Part shown: in pieces, positions 1 through 11,496 of the stretch
How positions within the stretch are numbered: position 1 is the stretch's first letter
How the letters are laid out: every line of letters starts with the position of its first letter
DNA from: Mycobacterium sp. E3251
Lineage (GTDB): Bacteria > Actinomycetota > Actinomycetes > Mycobacteriales > Mycobacteriaceae
Direction: 5' to 3'
Length of the DNA: 62,355 bases
NCBI RefSeq assembly: GCF_001666835.1
Contig: NZ_LZJF01000085.1
Location: 1 to 62,355 of the forward strand
Position numbers and translations under genes: made by a program
The notes under the pieces: model-generated
The model's input: only the letters and a program-made list of their open reading frames with translations
What the model was told of the DNA's origin: nothing
Databases searched by the model: none

Positions 1-154
1 GGTGGCGGTGGCACCGGCCTCGGCGGCGGTGGCGGCAGCAGCAGTGGCGGCGGCGGCCTGGTCAACGACGTGATGCAGGCGGCCAACCAGCTCGGTGCAG
101 GCCAGGCCATCGACCTGCTCAAAGGCCTGGTAATGCCGGCGATCACGCAGGGCA
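1..154 (+). other. erp: displaced erp 3' segment in opposite orientation
   Basis: Frame 1 of the plus strand reads the Gly/Ser-rich linker, VNDVM, then QAANQLGAGQ, AIDLLKG and MPAITQG. This is the part of Erp that should follow residue VNDVM of the minus-strand gene. The frame then runs through the right arm of the foldback to a meaningless stop at 238-240. It is a piece of the same gene duplicated and flipped by the foldback, not a second gene. The true C-terminus of Erp beyond MPAITQG is not in the window. Confidence 0.8.
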
Positions 155-231
155 TGCATCACGTCGTTGACCAGGCCGCCGCCGCCACTGCTGCTGCCGC
201 CACCGCCGCCGAGGCCGGTGCCACCGCCACC
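1..231. repeat. 77-nt perfect inverted repeat, foldback at left edge
   Basis: Bases 1-77 are the exact reverse complement of 155-231, with a 77-nt loop at 78-154. Both arms encode the Gly/Ser-rich part of Erp ending in VNDVM. The loop, read on the plus strand straight after the left arm, encodes QAANQLGAGQAIDLL, which matches my recollection of the Erp C-terminal region. On the minus strand, where the rest of erp lies, the same loop reads as unrelated sequence. The loop is therefore inverted relative to its gene. A mirror structure with the same 77-nt arms sits at the other edge. The likely cause is a contig-end hairpin, not genome structure. Confidence 0.95.
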
Positions 232-912
232 GAGCGGTGATCCGTTGCCGAAGGACGACGGGTCGCCGAGGATCGGGTAGGTGCCGTCGGCGCCCGGGTC
301 CAAACTGGCCGGAGCGGTGATCGGCACTTCACCCGCGGCCGTCGGGGTGCCCAGTCCGGGCGCGACTCCGGCCGGGCTGGTCAGCCCGGGGTTGGAAAGC
401 GCCGGGTTGAGCCCCGCGCCCGGGGTCGCCACTCCGGCGCCCGGGGTGGTCGGCAGCGCGCCGGGCGCGGTGAGTCCCGGCGTCGTGGGCGTCAGGCCGG
501 GGCTCGCCAGACCCGGGCTCGTCAAACCGGGACTGGTGAGTCCCGGGCTCGTCAAGCCCGGACTGGTCAAGCCCGGACTGGTCAAGCCCGGACTGGTCAG
601 GCCAGGCGTCCCCAGCCCTGGGGTCCCCAGGCCGGGGCTGGCCAGGCCAGGAGTGCTGGCGGCGGTGCCGCCGTTCAGAGCGGGCACCGGGGGCAGGTTG
701 ATCCCGAATTGCGACAGCCCCTGCGACAGCGCTCCCATCAGCTCGCCGGGCAGGTCGGTCATCACGGCAGCCTGCTTGAAGTCGTGGTGCTCGGGCTGCT
801 TGCTGCCGGCCGTCGATTCGTAGACAAGGAAGTATGCGCAAGGACTCGCCACTGCCAGGGCGGCGACCGCGCTCATGGCTGTCGAAAGCTTGCGTCGGCG
901 TCGGTTCGGCAC
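155..912 (-). CDS. erp: Erp (exported repetitive protein, PirG), 3' end broken
   Basis: Erp is a mycobacterial cell-surface protein needed for normal growth and virulence; its biochemical role is unknown. The start is GTG at 912, preceded by GAGGAGA, and the product begins with a basic stretch and a hydrophobic signal segment (about residues 13-30). The centre is the hallmark array of about a dozen PGLTS-type pentapeptides, followed by a Pro/Ala-rich stretch and a Gly/Ser-rich linker. The frame is reliable down to base 155 (VNDVM). Beyond that the foldback replaces the real C-terminus. It is divergent from glf, the same arrangement as Rv3810/Rv3809c in M. tuberculosis. Confidence 0.9.
490..660. 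repeat. 15-nt tandem repeats encoding PGLTS units of Erp
   Basis: Near-identical 15-nt units (for example CCCGGACTGGTCAAG) repeat head to tail. The block at about 550-605 is almost perfect and flanking units are diverged. On the minus strand each unit encodes one Pro-Gly-Leu-Thr/Ala/Gly-Ser/Thr/Pro pentapeptide of Erp. The copy number of such arrays varies between mycobacterial species. The perfect central copies could expand or contract by slippage or be collapsed in assembly. Confidence 0.85.
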
Positions 913-1147
913 GGAAGTCTCCTCAATCTGGACAACTCAATCTCAACTGTGTTGTTTCGGTGCGGCCTGCCGTTCTAGCCGGCGAGAACCACACAGAGTC
1001 GATGGTACGAGTGAGATTGCTGTGACTAGAGTGGTGATATTGAATCGTGAGGTAATTGCGACTCGGGCTGTGATCCTCCTTGGAGGCGTCCCGCGGGCGC
1101 CGTCATTTGGCCGAAGGCGGACTCCCTGGCCTCGCCAGATGGGTTAG

Positions 1148-2400
<1,253 letters not shown>

Positions 2401-2401
<1 letters not shown>

Positions 2402-4290
2402 TGACTGCTGTAAGCCTGCTTTCCAGGATCATCCTGCCGCGTCCGGGGGAGCCCCTCGACGTGCGCAAGCTGTACTTGGAGGAATCGACCACCAATGCGC
2501 GGCGCGCGCACGCGACCAGCCGCACTTCGCTGGAGATCGGCAAAGAGTCCGAGGTGTCGTTCGCCACCTACTTCAATGCGTTCCCCGCGAGCTACTGGCG
2601 CCGCTGGTCGATCTGCACGTCGGTGGTGCTGCGGGTCGAGCTGACCGGAACCGGACGCGTCGACCTGTACCGGACGAAGGCCACCGGGGTGCGGATCTCC
2701 GTGGACGGCCGCCAATTCGTCGGCACCGACGACCAGCCCGCAATCGTGGAGATCGAGGTGCCGCTCAAGCCGTTCGAGGACGGCGGCTGGATCTGGTTCG
2801 ACATCACCACGGACACCGCGGTCAACCTGGTGAGCGGTGGCTGGTATGCGACCGAGCCCGCCCCGGGCACGGCCAACATCGCCGTCGGCATCCCCACGTT
2901 CAATCGGCCCGCCGACTGCGTCAACGCGCTGGCCGACCTGACCGCGGATCCGTTGGTGGACGAGGTGATTGGGGCGGTGATCGTCCCCGACCAGGGCACC
3001 CGCAAGGTGCGCGATCACCCGGACTTCCCGGCCGCCTCCGCCGGCCTGGGCAACCGGCTGTCCATCCACGACCAACCCAATCTCGGCGGTTCTGGCGGTT
3101 ACAGCCGCGTGATGTACGAGGCGCTGAAAAACACGGACTGCCAACAGATTCTGTTCATGGACGACGACATCCGCATCGAGCCGGACACGATCCTGCGGGT
3201 GCTGGCGTTGCACCGCTTCGCCAAGACGCCGATGCTCATCGGCGGCCAGATGCTCAACCTGCAGGAGCCGTCGCACCTGCACATCATGGGCGAGGTCGTC
3301 AACCAGTCGAACTTCATGTGGACGGCCGCACCGCACGCGGAGTACGACCACGACTTCGCCCAATTCCCGTTGAACGACAAGAACGCCCGGAGCGCGCTGC
3401 TGCACCGGCGCATCGACGTCGACTTCAACGGTTGGTGGACGTGCATGATCCCGCGGCAGGTCGCCGAGGAGCTGGGCCAGCCGCTGCCGCTGTTCATCAA
3501 GTGGGACGACGCGGAATACGGCCTGCGTGCGGGAGAGCACGGGTATCCGACCGTCACGCTGCCCGGCGCGGCGATCTGGCACATGGCCTGGAGCGACAAG
3601 GACGACGCCATCGACTGGCAGGCGTACTTCCATCTGCGCAACCGACTGGTCGTCGCCGCGATGCACTGGGACGGTGACATCACCGGACTGGTTCGCAGCC
3701 ACCTGAAGGCAACGCTGAAACACCTTGCCTGCCTTGAGTATTCGACCGTGGCGATCCAGAACCGGGCCATCGACGACTTCCTGGCCGGCCCCGAGCACAT
3801 CTTCTCGATCCTGGAATCCGCTCTGCCCGAGGTACATCGGCTGCGCAAGGAATATCCGGACGCGGTGGTGCTCCCGGCGGCGAGCGAACTGCCGCCGCCG
3901 TCGAACAAGACCAGGGCGATGAAGCCGCCGGTCAACCCGGTGTCGATCGGTTATCGGCTGGCCCGCGGCATCGCGCACAACGCCACCAAGGCCGATGCCG
4001 AAGCCCACCGCCGCCCGCAATTCAACGTGCCGACCCAGGACGCGCGCTGGTTCCGGCTGTGCACCGTCGACGGCGTTACCGTGACGACGGCCGACGGGTG
4101 CGGCGTGGTGTACCGGCAGCGCGACCGCCGCAAGATGTTCCAGCTGCTGTTCGCCTCGCTGCGGCGGCAGCGCCGGCTGGTGAGCCGGTTCGACGAGATG
4201 CGCAAAACGTACCGGGACGCGTTGCCCGTGCTGTCCAGCAAGCAGAAGTGGGAGACGGCGCTGCTACCTGCCGAGCGAGAGCATGCCTGA
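2401..4290 (+). CDS. glfT2: galactofuranosyltransferase GlfT2
   Basis: Processive, bifunctional GT2 galactofuranosyltransferase that extends the galactan with alternating beta-1,5 and beta-1,6 Galf units on a decaprenyl-diphosphate acceptor at the inner membrane. The 629-residue product has an N-terminal beta-rich domain, the metal-binding DDD at 254-256 (FMDDDIRIEPD), the catalytic acid segment WDDAEYG (Asp369/Asp370) and the IWHMAW histidine (394), all family landmarks. The C-terminal helical region matches the tetrameric M. tuberculosis enzyme, which has 637 residues. Eight bases overlap the next gene. Confidence 0.97.
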
Positions 4291-4822
4291 ATCGCCACCC
4301 CCTACGGGTGAGGTGGCCGCGCTGGTGGCTGTGCAGTCGGCCCTGGCCGACCAGCCCGGCGTGCTGACGGCGGCGCGCGGTCTGTCGCACTTCGGCGAGC
4401 ACAGCATCGGTTGGCTGGCCGTCGCGGCCGTCGGCGCGCTGCTGATGCCGAAGCGGCGCCGGGAGTGGCTGGTGGCCGGGGCCGGCGCGTTCGCCGCACA
4501 CGCCGCCGCCGTGTTGGTCAAGCGCGTGGTGCGGCGTCAGCGGCCCAACGATCCGGCGGTCGTGGTGAACGTCGGCACGCCCAGCCGGCTGAGTTTCCCG
4601 TCAGCACACGCCACCTCGACGACGGCCGCGGCCATCCTGATGGGCCGGATCACCGGCCTGCCGCTGCCCGCCGTCTTGGTTCCCCCGATGGCGTTGTCAC
4701 GCATGCTGCTGGGGGTGCACTATCCCAGCGACGTGGCCTGCGGCATCGCCCTCGGAGCCATCGTCGCTCGAATCACCGTCCGGCTCGAGGGCCGGGCGCG
4801 GAAGGTCTGGCCGAATGAGTGA
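4283..4822 (+). CDS. PAP2-family membrane phosphatase (Rv3807c type), likely DPPR phosphatase
   Basis: Type 2 phosphatidic acid phosphatase fold, 179 residues with several hydrophobic segments. All three catalytic motifs are visible: KRVVRRQRP (Kx6RP), FPSAH (PSGH type) and SRMLLGVHYPSD (SRx5Hx3D). By position between glfT2 and ubiA, and from what is reported for Rv3807c, it probably removes the 5-phosphate of decaprenylphosphoryl-5-phosphoribose made by UbiA, giving the DprE1 substrate. That substrate is inference from context. It overlaps glfT2 by 8 nt and ubiA by 8 nt, so the operon is tight. Confidence 0.9.
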   Translation: MPESPPPTGEVAALVAVQSALADQPGVLTAARGLSHFGEHSIGWLAVAAVGALLMPKRRREWLVAGAGAFAAHAAAVLVKRVVRRQRPNDPAVVVNVGTPSRLSFPSAHATSTTAAAILMGRITGLPLPAVLVPPMALSRMLLGVHYPSDVACGIALGAIVARITVRLEGRARKVWPNE

Positions 4823-5732
4823 GGACGTGGTGACGGGCCCGTCGGGCAACGTGGTGATCGGGGTCGTCAAGGCGATCCGCCCGCGCCAGTGGGTGAAGAA
4901 CGTTCTGGTGCTGGCCGCGCCGCTGGCCGCGTTGGGCGGCCCGGTGCGCTACCACTACCACGACGTGCTGGACAAGGCATACCCCGCCTTGGGCGCGTTC
5001 GTGGCGTTCTGCCTCGCCGCGTCGGCGATCTACCTGATCAATGACGTGCGCGACGTCGAGGCCGACCGCGAGCACCCCACCAAGCGGTTCCGCCCGATCG
5101 CCGCGGGCGTCGTGCCGGAATGGCTGGCGTATGCCCTGGCGGTGGTACTGGGCGTCGCCTCGCTGGTCATCGGCTGGTGGATCACCCCCAATCTGGCGTT
5201 GGTGATGGCCGTCTACCTCGCCATGCAACTGAGCTACTGCTATGGCCTCAAACACCAAGCGGTGATGGACATCTGCATCGTGTCGTCGGCGTATCTGCTG
5301 CGGGCCATCGCCGGGGGCGCGGCCACCGACATCCGCCTGACCCAGTGGTTCTTGCTGGTGATGGCCTTCGGGTCGCTGTTCATGGTGGCCGGCAAGCGGT
5401 ACGCCGAGCTGCAACTGGCCGAGCGCACCGGGGCCAAGATCCGCAAGGCGCTGGAGAACTACACCAGCACCTATCTGCGGTTCGTCTGGACGTTGTCGGC
5501 CACGGCGCTGGTGGTTTGCTACGGGCTGTGGGCGTTCGACCGGGAGCACGGCGCGGCCGGCTGGTTCGTGGTGTCGATGGTCCCGTTCACCATCGCCATC
5601 CTGCGGTACGCGGTGGACGTGGACGGCGGGCTGGCTGGCGAGCCCGAGGACATCGCGCTGCGGGATCGGGTGTTGCAACTGCTGGCGCTGACGTGGATCG
5701 CGACAGTTGGAGCCGCCGTTGCCTTCGGCTAG
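4815..5732 (+). CDS. ubiA: decaprenyl-phosphate phosphoribosyltransferase (DPPR synthase)
   Basis: UbiA-superfamily polytopic membrane enzyme that transfers 5-phosphoribose from PRPP to decaprenyl phosphate, the first step to the arabinan donor DPA. The 305-residue product has the Asp-rich Mg/PRPP motif NDVRDVEADREHPTKRFRP and the second motif YGLKHQAVMDIC, with about nine membrane spans. Mutations in the M. tuberculosis orthologue Rv3806c raise ethambutol resistance. It starts with ATG inside the end of the phosphatase gene. Confidence 0.95.
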   Translation: MSEDVVTGPSGNVVIGVVKAIRPRQWVKNVLVLAAPLAALGGPVRYHYHDVLDKAYPALGAFVAFCLAASAIYLINDVRDVEADREHPTKRFRPIAAGVVPEWLAYALAVVLGVASLVIGWWITPNLALVMAVYLAMQLSYCYGLKHQAVMDICIVSSAYLLRAIAGGAATDIRLTQWFLLVMAFGSLFMVAGKRYAELQLAERTGAKIRKALENYTSTYLRFVWTLSATALVVCYGLWAFDREHGAAGWFVVSMVPFTIAILRYAVDVDGGLAGEPEDIALRDRVLQLLALTWIATVGAAVAFG

Positions 5733-5760
5733 CTCCGAACTGCAGGCCCTCAAGGCGCGC

Positions 5761-7689
5761 ATGATGCGCGGACGGCCGGTCATCAGGCGGTTGGGCTGGC
5801 CGGTATTCCCCTACACCGCCCTGGTCCGGGTCAGCCTCTGGATCAGCGTGGTGGTTGTCGCCATCCTGTTCGCCTGGGGCGCCTGGCAGCGGCGCTGGAT
5901 CGCCGACGACGGGCTGATCGTGCTGCGCACGGTTCGCAACCTGCTGGCCGGCAACGGCCCGGTCTTCAACCAGGGCGAGCGGGTGGAGGCCAACACCTCG
6001 ACGGCCTGGACCTATCTGATGTATGTCGGCAGCTGGGTGGGCGGGCCGATGCGCATGGAATACGTCGCGCTGGCGCTGGCCCTGACGCTTTCGGTTGCGG
6101 GTGTGGCGCTGCTCATGCTGGGGGCCGCCCGGTTGTATGCGCCCAGCCTGCGGGGCCGCAGGGCCGTGATGCTGCCCGCCGGGGCGTTGGTCTACGTCGC
6201 GCTGCCGCCCGCGCGTGACTTCGCCACCTCGGGGCTGGAGAGCGGGCTGACCCTGGCTTACCTCGGGTTGCTCTGGTGGATGATGGTCTGCTGGGCCCAA
6301 CCGGTGCGCAACCGCCCGGATCGCAGGCTCTTCATCGGTGCGCTGGCGTTCGTGGCCGGTTTCAGCGTCTTGGTCCGGCCCGATCTGGCGCTGATGGGCG
6401 GGCTGGCGCTGATCATGATGTTGATCGCGGCGCGGACGTGGCGCCGCCGGGTGCTGGTCGTGGTGGCGGGCGGCCTGCTGCCGGTGGGCTATGAAATCTT
6501 CCGGATGGGCTACTACGGCCTGCTGGTGCCCGGCACCGCCCTGGCCAAGGACGCGGCCGGCGACAAGTGGTCCCAGGGCATGATCTACCTCTCGAATTTC
6601 GATGCGCCCTACGCGGTCTGGGTGCCGGTGGTACTCCTCGTGCCGCTCGGGGTGCTGCTGCTCGCCGCCCGCCGCCGGCCCTCATTCCTGCGCCCCGCGC
6701 TGTCGCCCAACTACGGGCGGCTCGCCCGGGCGGTCCAAAGCCCCCCGGCCGTCGTGGCCTTCGTTCTGGTGAGCGGCCTGCTGCAGGCGCTCTACTGGAT
6801 CCGGCAGGGCGGCGACTTCATGCACGGGCGGGTGCTGCTCGCGCCACTGTTCTGCCTGCTGGCCCCAGTGGCCGTGATCCCGGTGGCCATACCGGACGGC
6901 CAGGATTACTCGCGGGAGACGGGCTATTGGGTGCTCGGCGCGGCGAGTGCGCTGTGGCTGGGTGTGGCGGGTTGGTCGCTGTGGGCGGCGAATTCACCGG
7001 GAATGGGTGACGACGCCACCCACGTCACCTACACCGGCATCGTCGACGAGCGGCGCTTCTACGCGCAGGCCACCGGTCACGCGCATCCCCTGACCGCCGC
7101 CGACTACCTGGGGTATCCGAGGATGGCGGCCATCCTGACGGCGCTCGACAACACCCCGGACGGCGCGTTACTGCTGCCGTCGGGCAACTACATCCAGTGG
7201 GACTTGGTGCCGCAGGCGCAGCAGGGCCCCGACAAGCCGCCCCAAAAGCCGCAGCACACAGTGTTTTTCACCAACCTCGGCATGGTGGGCATGAACGTCG
7301 GGCTTGATGTCAGGGTGATCGACCAGATCGGATTGGCGAATCCGCTTGCGCAACACACGGAACGGTTGAAGCACGGCCGCATCGGGCACGACAAGAACCT
7401 CTTCCCGGATTGGGTGATCGCCGACGGACCGTGGGTGAAGGTGTATCCCGGCATCCCGGGTTATCTGGACCAGCAGTGGGTCGCGGAGGCGGTGACGGCC
7501 CTGCAATGCCCCGAGACGAAGGCGGTGCTGAGTTCGGTGCGCGCACCGATGACCCCGCACCGATTCCTCTCCAACCTGCTGCATTCCTATGAATTCACCA
7601 AATACCGGATCGACCGCGTTCCGCGTTATGAGCTCGCCAGGTGCGGTCTCCCAGTGCCCGAAGAGGTCCCGCCTCCGCCTCGCGAGTAA
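5761..7689 (+). CDS. aftB: arabinofuranosyltransferase AftB (terminal beta-1,2)
   Basis: GT-C membrane glycosyltransferase that adds the terminal beta-(1-2)-Araf residues to arabinan using DPA, creating the sites that are mycolylated. After a first membrane span (WISVVVVAILFAW) comes RRWIADDG, the Asp-Asp signature of GT-C enzymes in an extracytoplasmic loop, then GERVEANTSTAWTYL. About ten spans follow, then a soluble C-terminal domain. The start is uncertain: I chose ATG at 5761 (642 residues), while a TTG at 5707 inside ubiA would give 660. The reported M. tuberculosis protein is about 627. It is the last gene of the glf operon. Confidence 0.93.
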   Translation: MMRGRPVIRRLGWPVFPYTALVRVSLWISVVVVAILFAWGAWQRRWIADDGLIVLRTVRNLLAGNGPVFNQGERVEANTSTAWTYLMYVGSWVGGPMRMEYVALALALTLSVAGVALLMLGAARLYAPSLRGRRAVMLPAGALVYVALPPARDFATSGLESGLTLAYLGLLWWMMVCWAQPVRNRPDRRLFIGALAFVAGFSVLVRPDLALMGGLALIMMLIAARTWRRRVLVVVAGGLLPVGYEIFRMGYYGLLVPGTALAKDAAGDKWSQGMIYLSNFDAPYAVWVPVVLLVPLGVLLLAARRRPSFLRPALSPNYGRLARAVQSPPAVVAFVLVSGLLQALYWIRQGGDFMHGRVLLAPLFCLLAPVAVIPVAIPDGQDYSRETGYWVLGAASALWLGVAGWSLWAANSPGMGDDATHVTYTGIVDERRFYAQATGHAHPLTAADYLGYPRMAAILTALDNTPDGALLLPSGNYIQWDLVPQAQQGPDKPPQKPQHTVFFTNLGMVGMNVGLDVRVIDQIGLANPLAQHTERLKHGRIGHDKNLFPDWVIADGPWVKVYPGIPGYLDQQWVAEAVTALQCPETKAVLSSVRAPMTPHRFLSNLLHSYEFTKYRIDRVPRYELARCGLPVPEEVPPPPRE

Positions 7690-9070
<1,381 letters not shown>

Positions 9071-9090
9071 GCCCAAGAACGACGCGACTG

Positions 9091-9125
9091 GCGGCGGAAA
9101 CCTTCGGGTTTCCGCCGCTGGTTGT
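9091..9125 (+). terminator. strong intrinsic terminator after fbpA
   Basis: A 12-bp perfect stem, GCGGCGGAAACC at 9091-9102 and GGTTTCCGCCGC at 9107-9118, is closed by a stable TTCG tetraloop and followed by a T-rich run (TGGTTGTTTT). This is an unusually clear L-shaped terminator for a mycobacterium. It isolates fbpA from fbpD. Confidence 0.85.
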
Positions 9126-9217
9126 TTTGGTGTGTGATTTGTTTCACTACCCCGCGGGCGGGGGAGCTACGGCGCTGGCTAATGTGCTCCACAGCGACTA
9201 GACGATGGAGGGTGGAC

Positions 9218-10129
9218 ATGAGGGTCGTGCGGGGTATGCCAGCGCTTCTTCGGATGATCTCCGTGGTCGCGCTGGCGGTCGGCTTGATCGGTGTGACGGT
9301 GACGGGCGGACCGGCCGGCCGCGCGCGGGCGGCCGGTTACGAGAGTTTGATGGTGCCGTCGGCGGCGATGGGCCGCGACATCCCGGTGGCCTTCCTGGCC
9401 GGCGGTCCGCACGCGGTCTATCTGCTGGACGCATTCAACGCGGCCCCGGACGTCAGCAACTGGGTCACCGCGGGCAACGCGATGAACACGCTGGGCGGCA
9501 AAGGCATCTCGGTAGTGGCGCCTGCGGGCGGTGCGTGGAGCATGTACACCAACTGGGAGCAGGACGGCAGCAAGCAGTGGGACACCTTCCTGTCCAGCGA
9601 GCTGCCCAACTGGCTGTCCGCCAACAAGGGCCTGGCGCCCGGTGGCCACGCCGCCGTCGGCGCCTCGCAGGGTGGCTATGGCGCGATGGCGCTGGCCGCC
9701 TTCCACCCCGACCGCTTCGGCTTCGCGGGTTCGCTGTCCGGATTCCTGTATCCGTCCAGCACCAACTACAACGGCGCGATCCTGGCCGGCCTGCAGCAAT
9801 TCGGCGGTGTGGACGGCAACGGGATGTGGGGCGCCCCGCAGCTGGGCCGGTGGAAGTGGCACGACCCCTACGTCCACGCCTCGCTGCTGGCGCAGAACAA
9901 CACTCGCGTCTGGGTCTACAGCCCGACCAATATGGGCGGCGACGACGCCGCCATGATCGGCCAGGCGGGCGCGGCGATGGGCAGCTCCCGGGAGTTCTAT
10001 CAGCAGTACCGCAGCAACGGCGGGCACAACGGTCACTTCGACTTCCCGGGCGGCGGCGACAACGGCTGGGGCTCGTGGTCGGGGCAGCTGGGCGCCATGT
10101 CGGGTGACATCGTCGGCGCCATTCGCTAG
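9218..10129 (+). CDS. fbpD: MPT51/FbpD, non-canonical antigen 85 homologue
   Basis: Secreted alpha/beta-hydrolase-fold protein related to antigen 85, 303 residues, with a signal peptide ending near ARAAG. The M. tuberculosis orthologue is regarded as lacking mycolyltransferase activity and binding extracellular matrix. ATG at 9218 has a GGAGGG site at an ideal distance, so I chose it over in-frame codons further upstream. Here the elbow reads GASQGGYG, with a serine present, but the position of the antigen 85 histidine is GDNGWGSW, with no histidine. The catalytic triad is therefore incomplete and the protein is most likely still inactive as a mycolyltransferase. Confidence 0.93.
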   Translation: MRVVRGMPALLRMISVVALAVGLIGVTVTGGPAGRARAAGYESLMVPSAAMGRDIPVAFLAGGPHAVYLLDAFNAAPDVSNWVTAGNAMNTLGGKGISVVAPAGGAWSMYTNWEQDGSKQWDTFLSSELPNWLSANKGLAPGGHAAVGASQGGYGAMALAAFHPDRFGFAGSLSGFLYPSSTNYNGAILAGLQQFGGVDGNGMWGAPQLGRWKWHDPYVHASLLAQNNTRVWVYSPTNMGGDDAAMIGQAGAAMGSSREFYQQYRSNGGHNGHFDFPGGGDNGWGSWSGQLGAMSGDIVGAIR

Positions 10130-10201
10130 CGGCGATCGCGAGCGCGGCGCAGCCGGGTGAAGCGGGTCGGCGCCATTCGCTAGCGGGTCGGCGCCATTCG
10201 C
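10112..10201. repeat. duplicated fbpD 3' end
   Basis: The last codons and stop of fbpD, GTCGGCGCCATTCGCTAGCGG (10112-10132), recur exactly at 10166-10186. A truncated third copy, GTCGGCGCCATTCGC, follows at 10187-10201. The duplicates are non-coding. They look like a local slippage or duplication in the fbpD-culp6 gap. Confidence 0.8.
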
Positions 10202-10312
10202 CTGTGGTCGCTGTCCGACGGACGTCGTCGGGCGAGCCGGTACCGTGTAGTGGTGTGCGGCAGGGGTCGGGAGGACCGCGTCGCGATCCACCCACTCTGC
10301 TAGCAGGAGAAC

Positions 10313-11323
10313 ATGGCTACCAACGCCCAGCGTAAGCGCCACCGAGTCCTCGCCTGGGCCGCCGCGTGTGCGATGGCGGTCGTGGTGCTGTTGGTGATCG
10401 TGGCCGTGGTGGTCTTGCTGCGCCACCGCGAATCGCCGCCCAGTGCGGTGCCGCCCGGCGTGCTGCCGGCGCCGTCCACCACCACCCACCCGCACAAGCC
10501 CCGGCCCGCTTCGCAGGACGCGTCGTGTCCCGACGTCCAGTTGGTCAACGTCCCCGGCACCTGGGAGTCCGCCCCGCAGGACGATCCGGCCAACCCGATG
10601 CAATTTCCCAACGCGTTGCTGCACAAGGTGACCGCGGCGATCAGCCAGCAGTTCCCCGCGTCCAGGGTGCAGGAGTACACCACTCCCTACACCGCGCAGT
10701 TCCACAACCCGCTCAGCGGTGACACGCAGATGTCGTACAACGAAAGCCGCGCCGAGGGCACCCGTGCGACGGTCCAGGCGATGACGGACATGAACGCCAA
10801 GTGCCCGCTGACCAGTTACGTCTTGATGGGCTTTTCCCAAGGCGCGGTGATCGCCGGTGACATCGCCAGCGACATCGGCAACGGTCGCGGACCCGTCGAC
10901 GACGACCTGGTGCTCGGTGTGACCTTGATCGCCGACGGTCGCCGCCAGCCCGGGGTGGGCAACGATGTCGGGCCCAACCCGCCGGGGCAGGGCGCCGAGG
11001 TCACGCTGCACGAGGTGCCGGTGCTGTCCGGGCTGGGGTTGACGATGACCGGGGCGCGGCCCGGAGGCTTCGGTGCGCTCAACGACAAGACCAACGAGAT
11101 CTGCGCGCCGGGCGACCTCATCTGCGCCGCGCCGCAGGAGGCGTTCAGCGTGGCCAACCTGCCCAACACGCTCAACACGCTGGCGGGGAATGCCGGACAG
11201 CCAATCCACGCCTTGTACGCGACGACGGAGTTCTGGAATGCCGACGGACAGGCGGCGACGGATTGGACCTTGAATTGGGTTCAAGGACTGATCAATAATG
11301 CGCCCCACCCCAAACATGGATGA
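10313..11323 (+). CDS. culp6: cutinase-like cell-envelope lipase/thioesterase Culp6 (Rv3802c)
   Basis: Membrane-tethered serine hydrolase of the cutinase family with phospholipase and thioesterase activity, essential in mycobacteria and always next to the mycolate genes. An N-terminal hydrophobic anchor (residues about 13-36) and a Pro/Thr-rich linker precede the hydrolase domain. The nucleophile is GFSQG with Ser175, the same number as in M. tuberculosis Rv3802c. The GDLICAAP segment supplies the Asp and IHALYAT the His. AGGAGA lies just before the ATG. It probably sits on its own transcript ahead of fadD32. Confidence 0.93.
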   Translation: MATNAQRKRHRVLAWAAACAMAVVVLLVIVAVVVLLRHRESPPSAVPPGVLPAPSTTTHPHKPRPASQDASCPDVQLVNVPGTWESAPQDDPANPMQFPNALLHKVTAAISQQFPASRVQEYTTPYTAQFHNPLSGDTQMSYNESRAEGTRATVQAMTDMNAKCPLTSYVLMGFSQGAVIAGDIASDIGNGRGPVDDDLVLGVTLIADGRRQPGVGNDVGPNPPGQGAEVTLHEVPVLSGLGLTMTGARPGGFGALNDKTNEICAPGDLICAAPQEAFSVANLPNTLNTLAGNAGQPIHALYATTEFWNADGQAATDWTLNWVQGLINNAPHPKHG

Positions 11324-11407
11324 CCGGCGGCGGGACACAGCAGCCAGGAGCCCGTCACGGGTTCATATCAGCGGTACCTTGTGATTTGGTGTGCTGCGGG
11401 CAGCCCC

Positions 11408-11438
11408 TTAACATTAAGAGGAATTTAAGAGCTATAAG
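11408..11438 (+). promoter_or_regulatory. candidate promoter of the fadD32-pks13-accD4 operon
   Basis: TTAACA (11408-11413) and TATAAG (11433-11438) are 19 nt apart in an AT-rich patch of an otherwise GC-rich gap (11324-11611). Both resemble sigma-A elements. The start site would lie about 165 nt upstream of fadD32, leaving a long leader that contains the hairpin at 11467-11496. Seen from sequence only. Confidence 0.4.
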
Positions 11439-11466
11439 ACTTTGTTGCGGACCCGGTCCTGCTAGA

Positions 11467-11496
11467 CGCCGGCCTGTGATGAGCAGGAGGCCGGCG
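11467..11496 (+). other. stable hairpin in the fadD32 leader
   Basis: CGCCGGCCT at 11467-11475 pairs perfectly with AGGCCGGCG at 11488-11496 around a 12-nt loop. No T-run follows. It lies between the candidate promoter and fadD32, so it may be a weak attenuator, an mRNA-stabilising structure or the end of the culp6 transcript. Confidence 0.45.

Noticed and set aside
1..240. An open plus-strand frame at the left edge that could be called a separate Gly/Ala-rich gene
   Set aside because: Its first part is erp sequence in sense and the rest is the reverse complement of the same sequence; it is a product of the foldback.
490..660. Regular short repeats that could be taken for a CRISPR-like array
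   Set aside because: The units are contiguous 15-mers without spacers and translate into the PGLTS repeats of Erp.
5707..5760. Upstream TTG start of aftB inside ubiA
   Set aside because: The ATG at 5761 has a weak AAGG upstream and gives a length nearer the known protein; the longer form remains possible but less likely.
4773..5783. Long minus-strand frame opposite ubiA
   Set aside because: Its His/Arg/Gln-rich translation is the usual antisense shadow of a GC-rich gene; ubiA has all family motifs on the plus strand.
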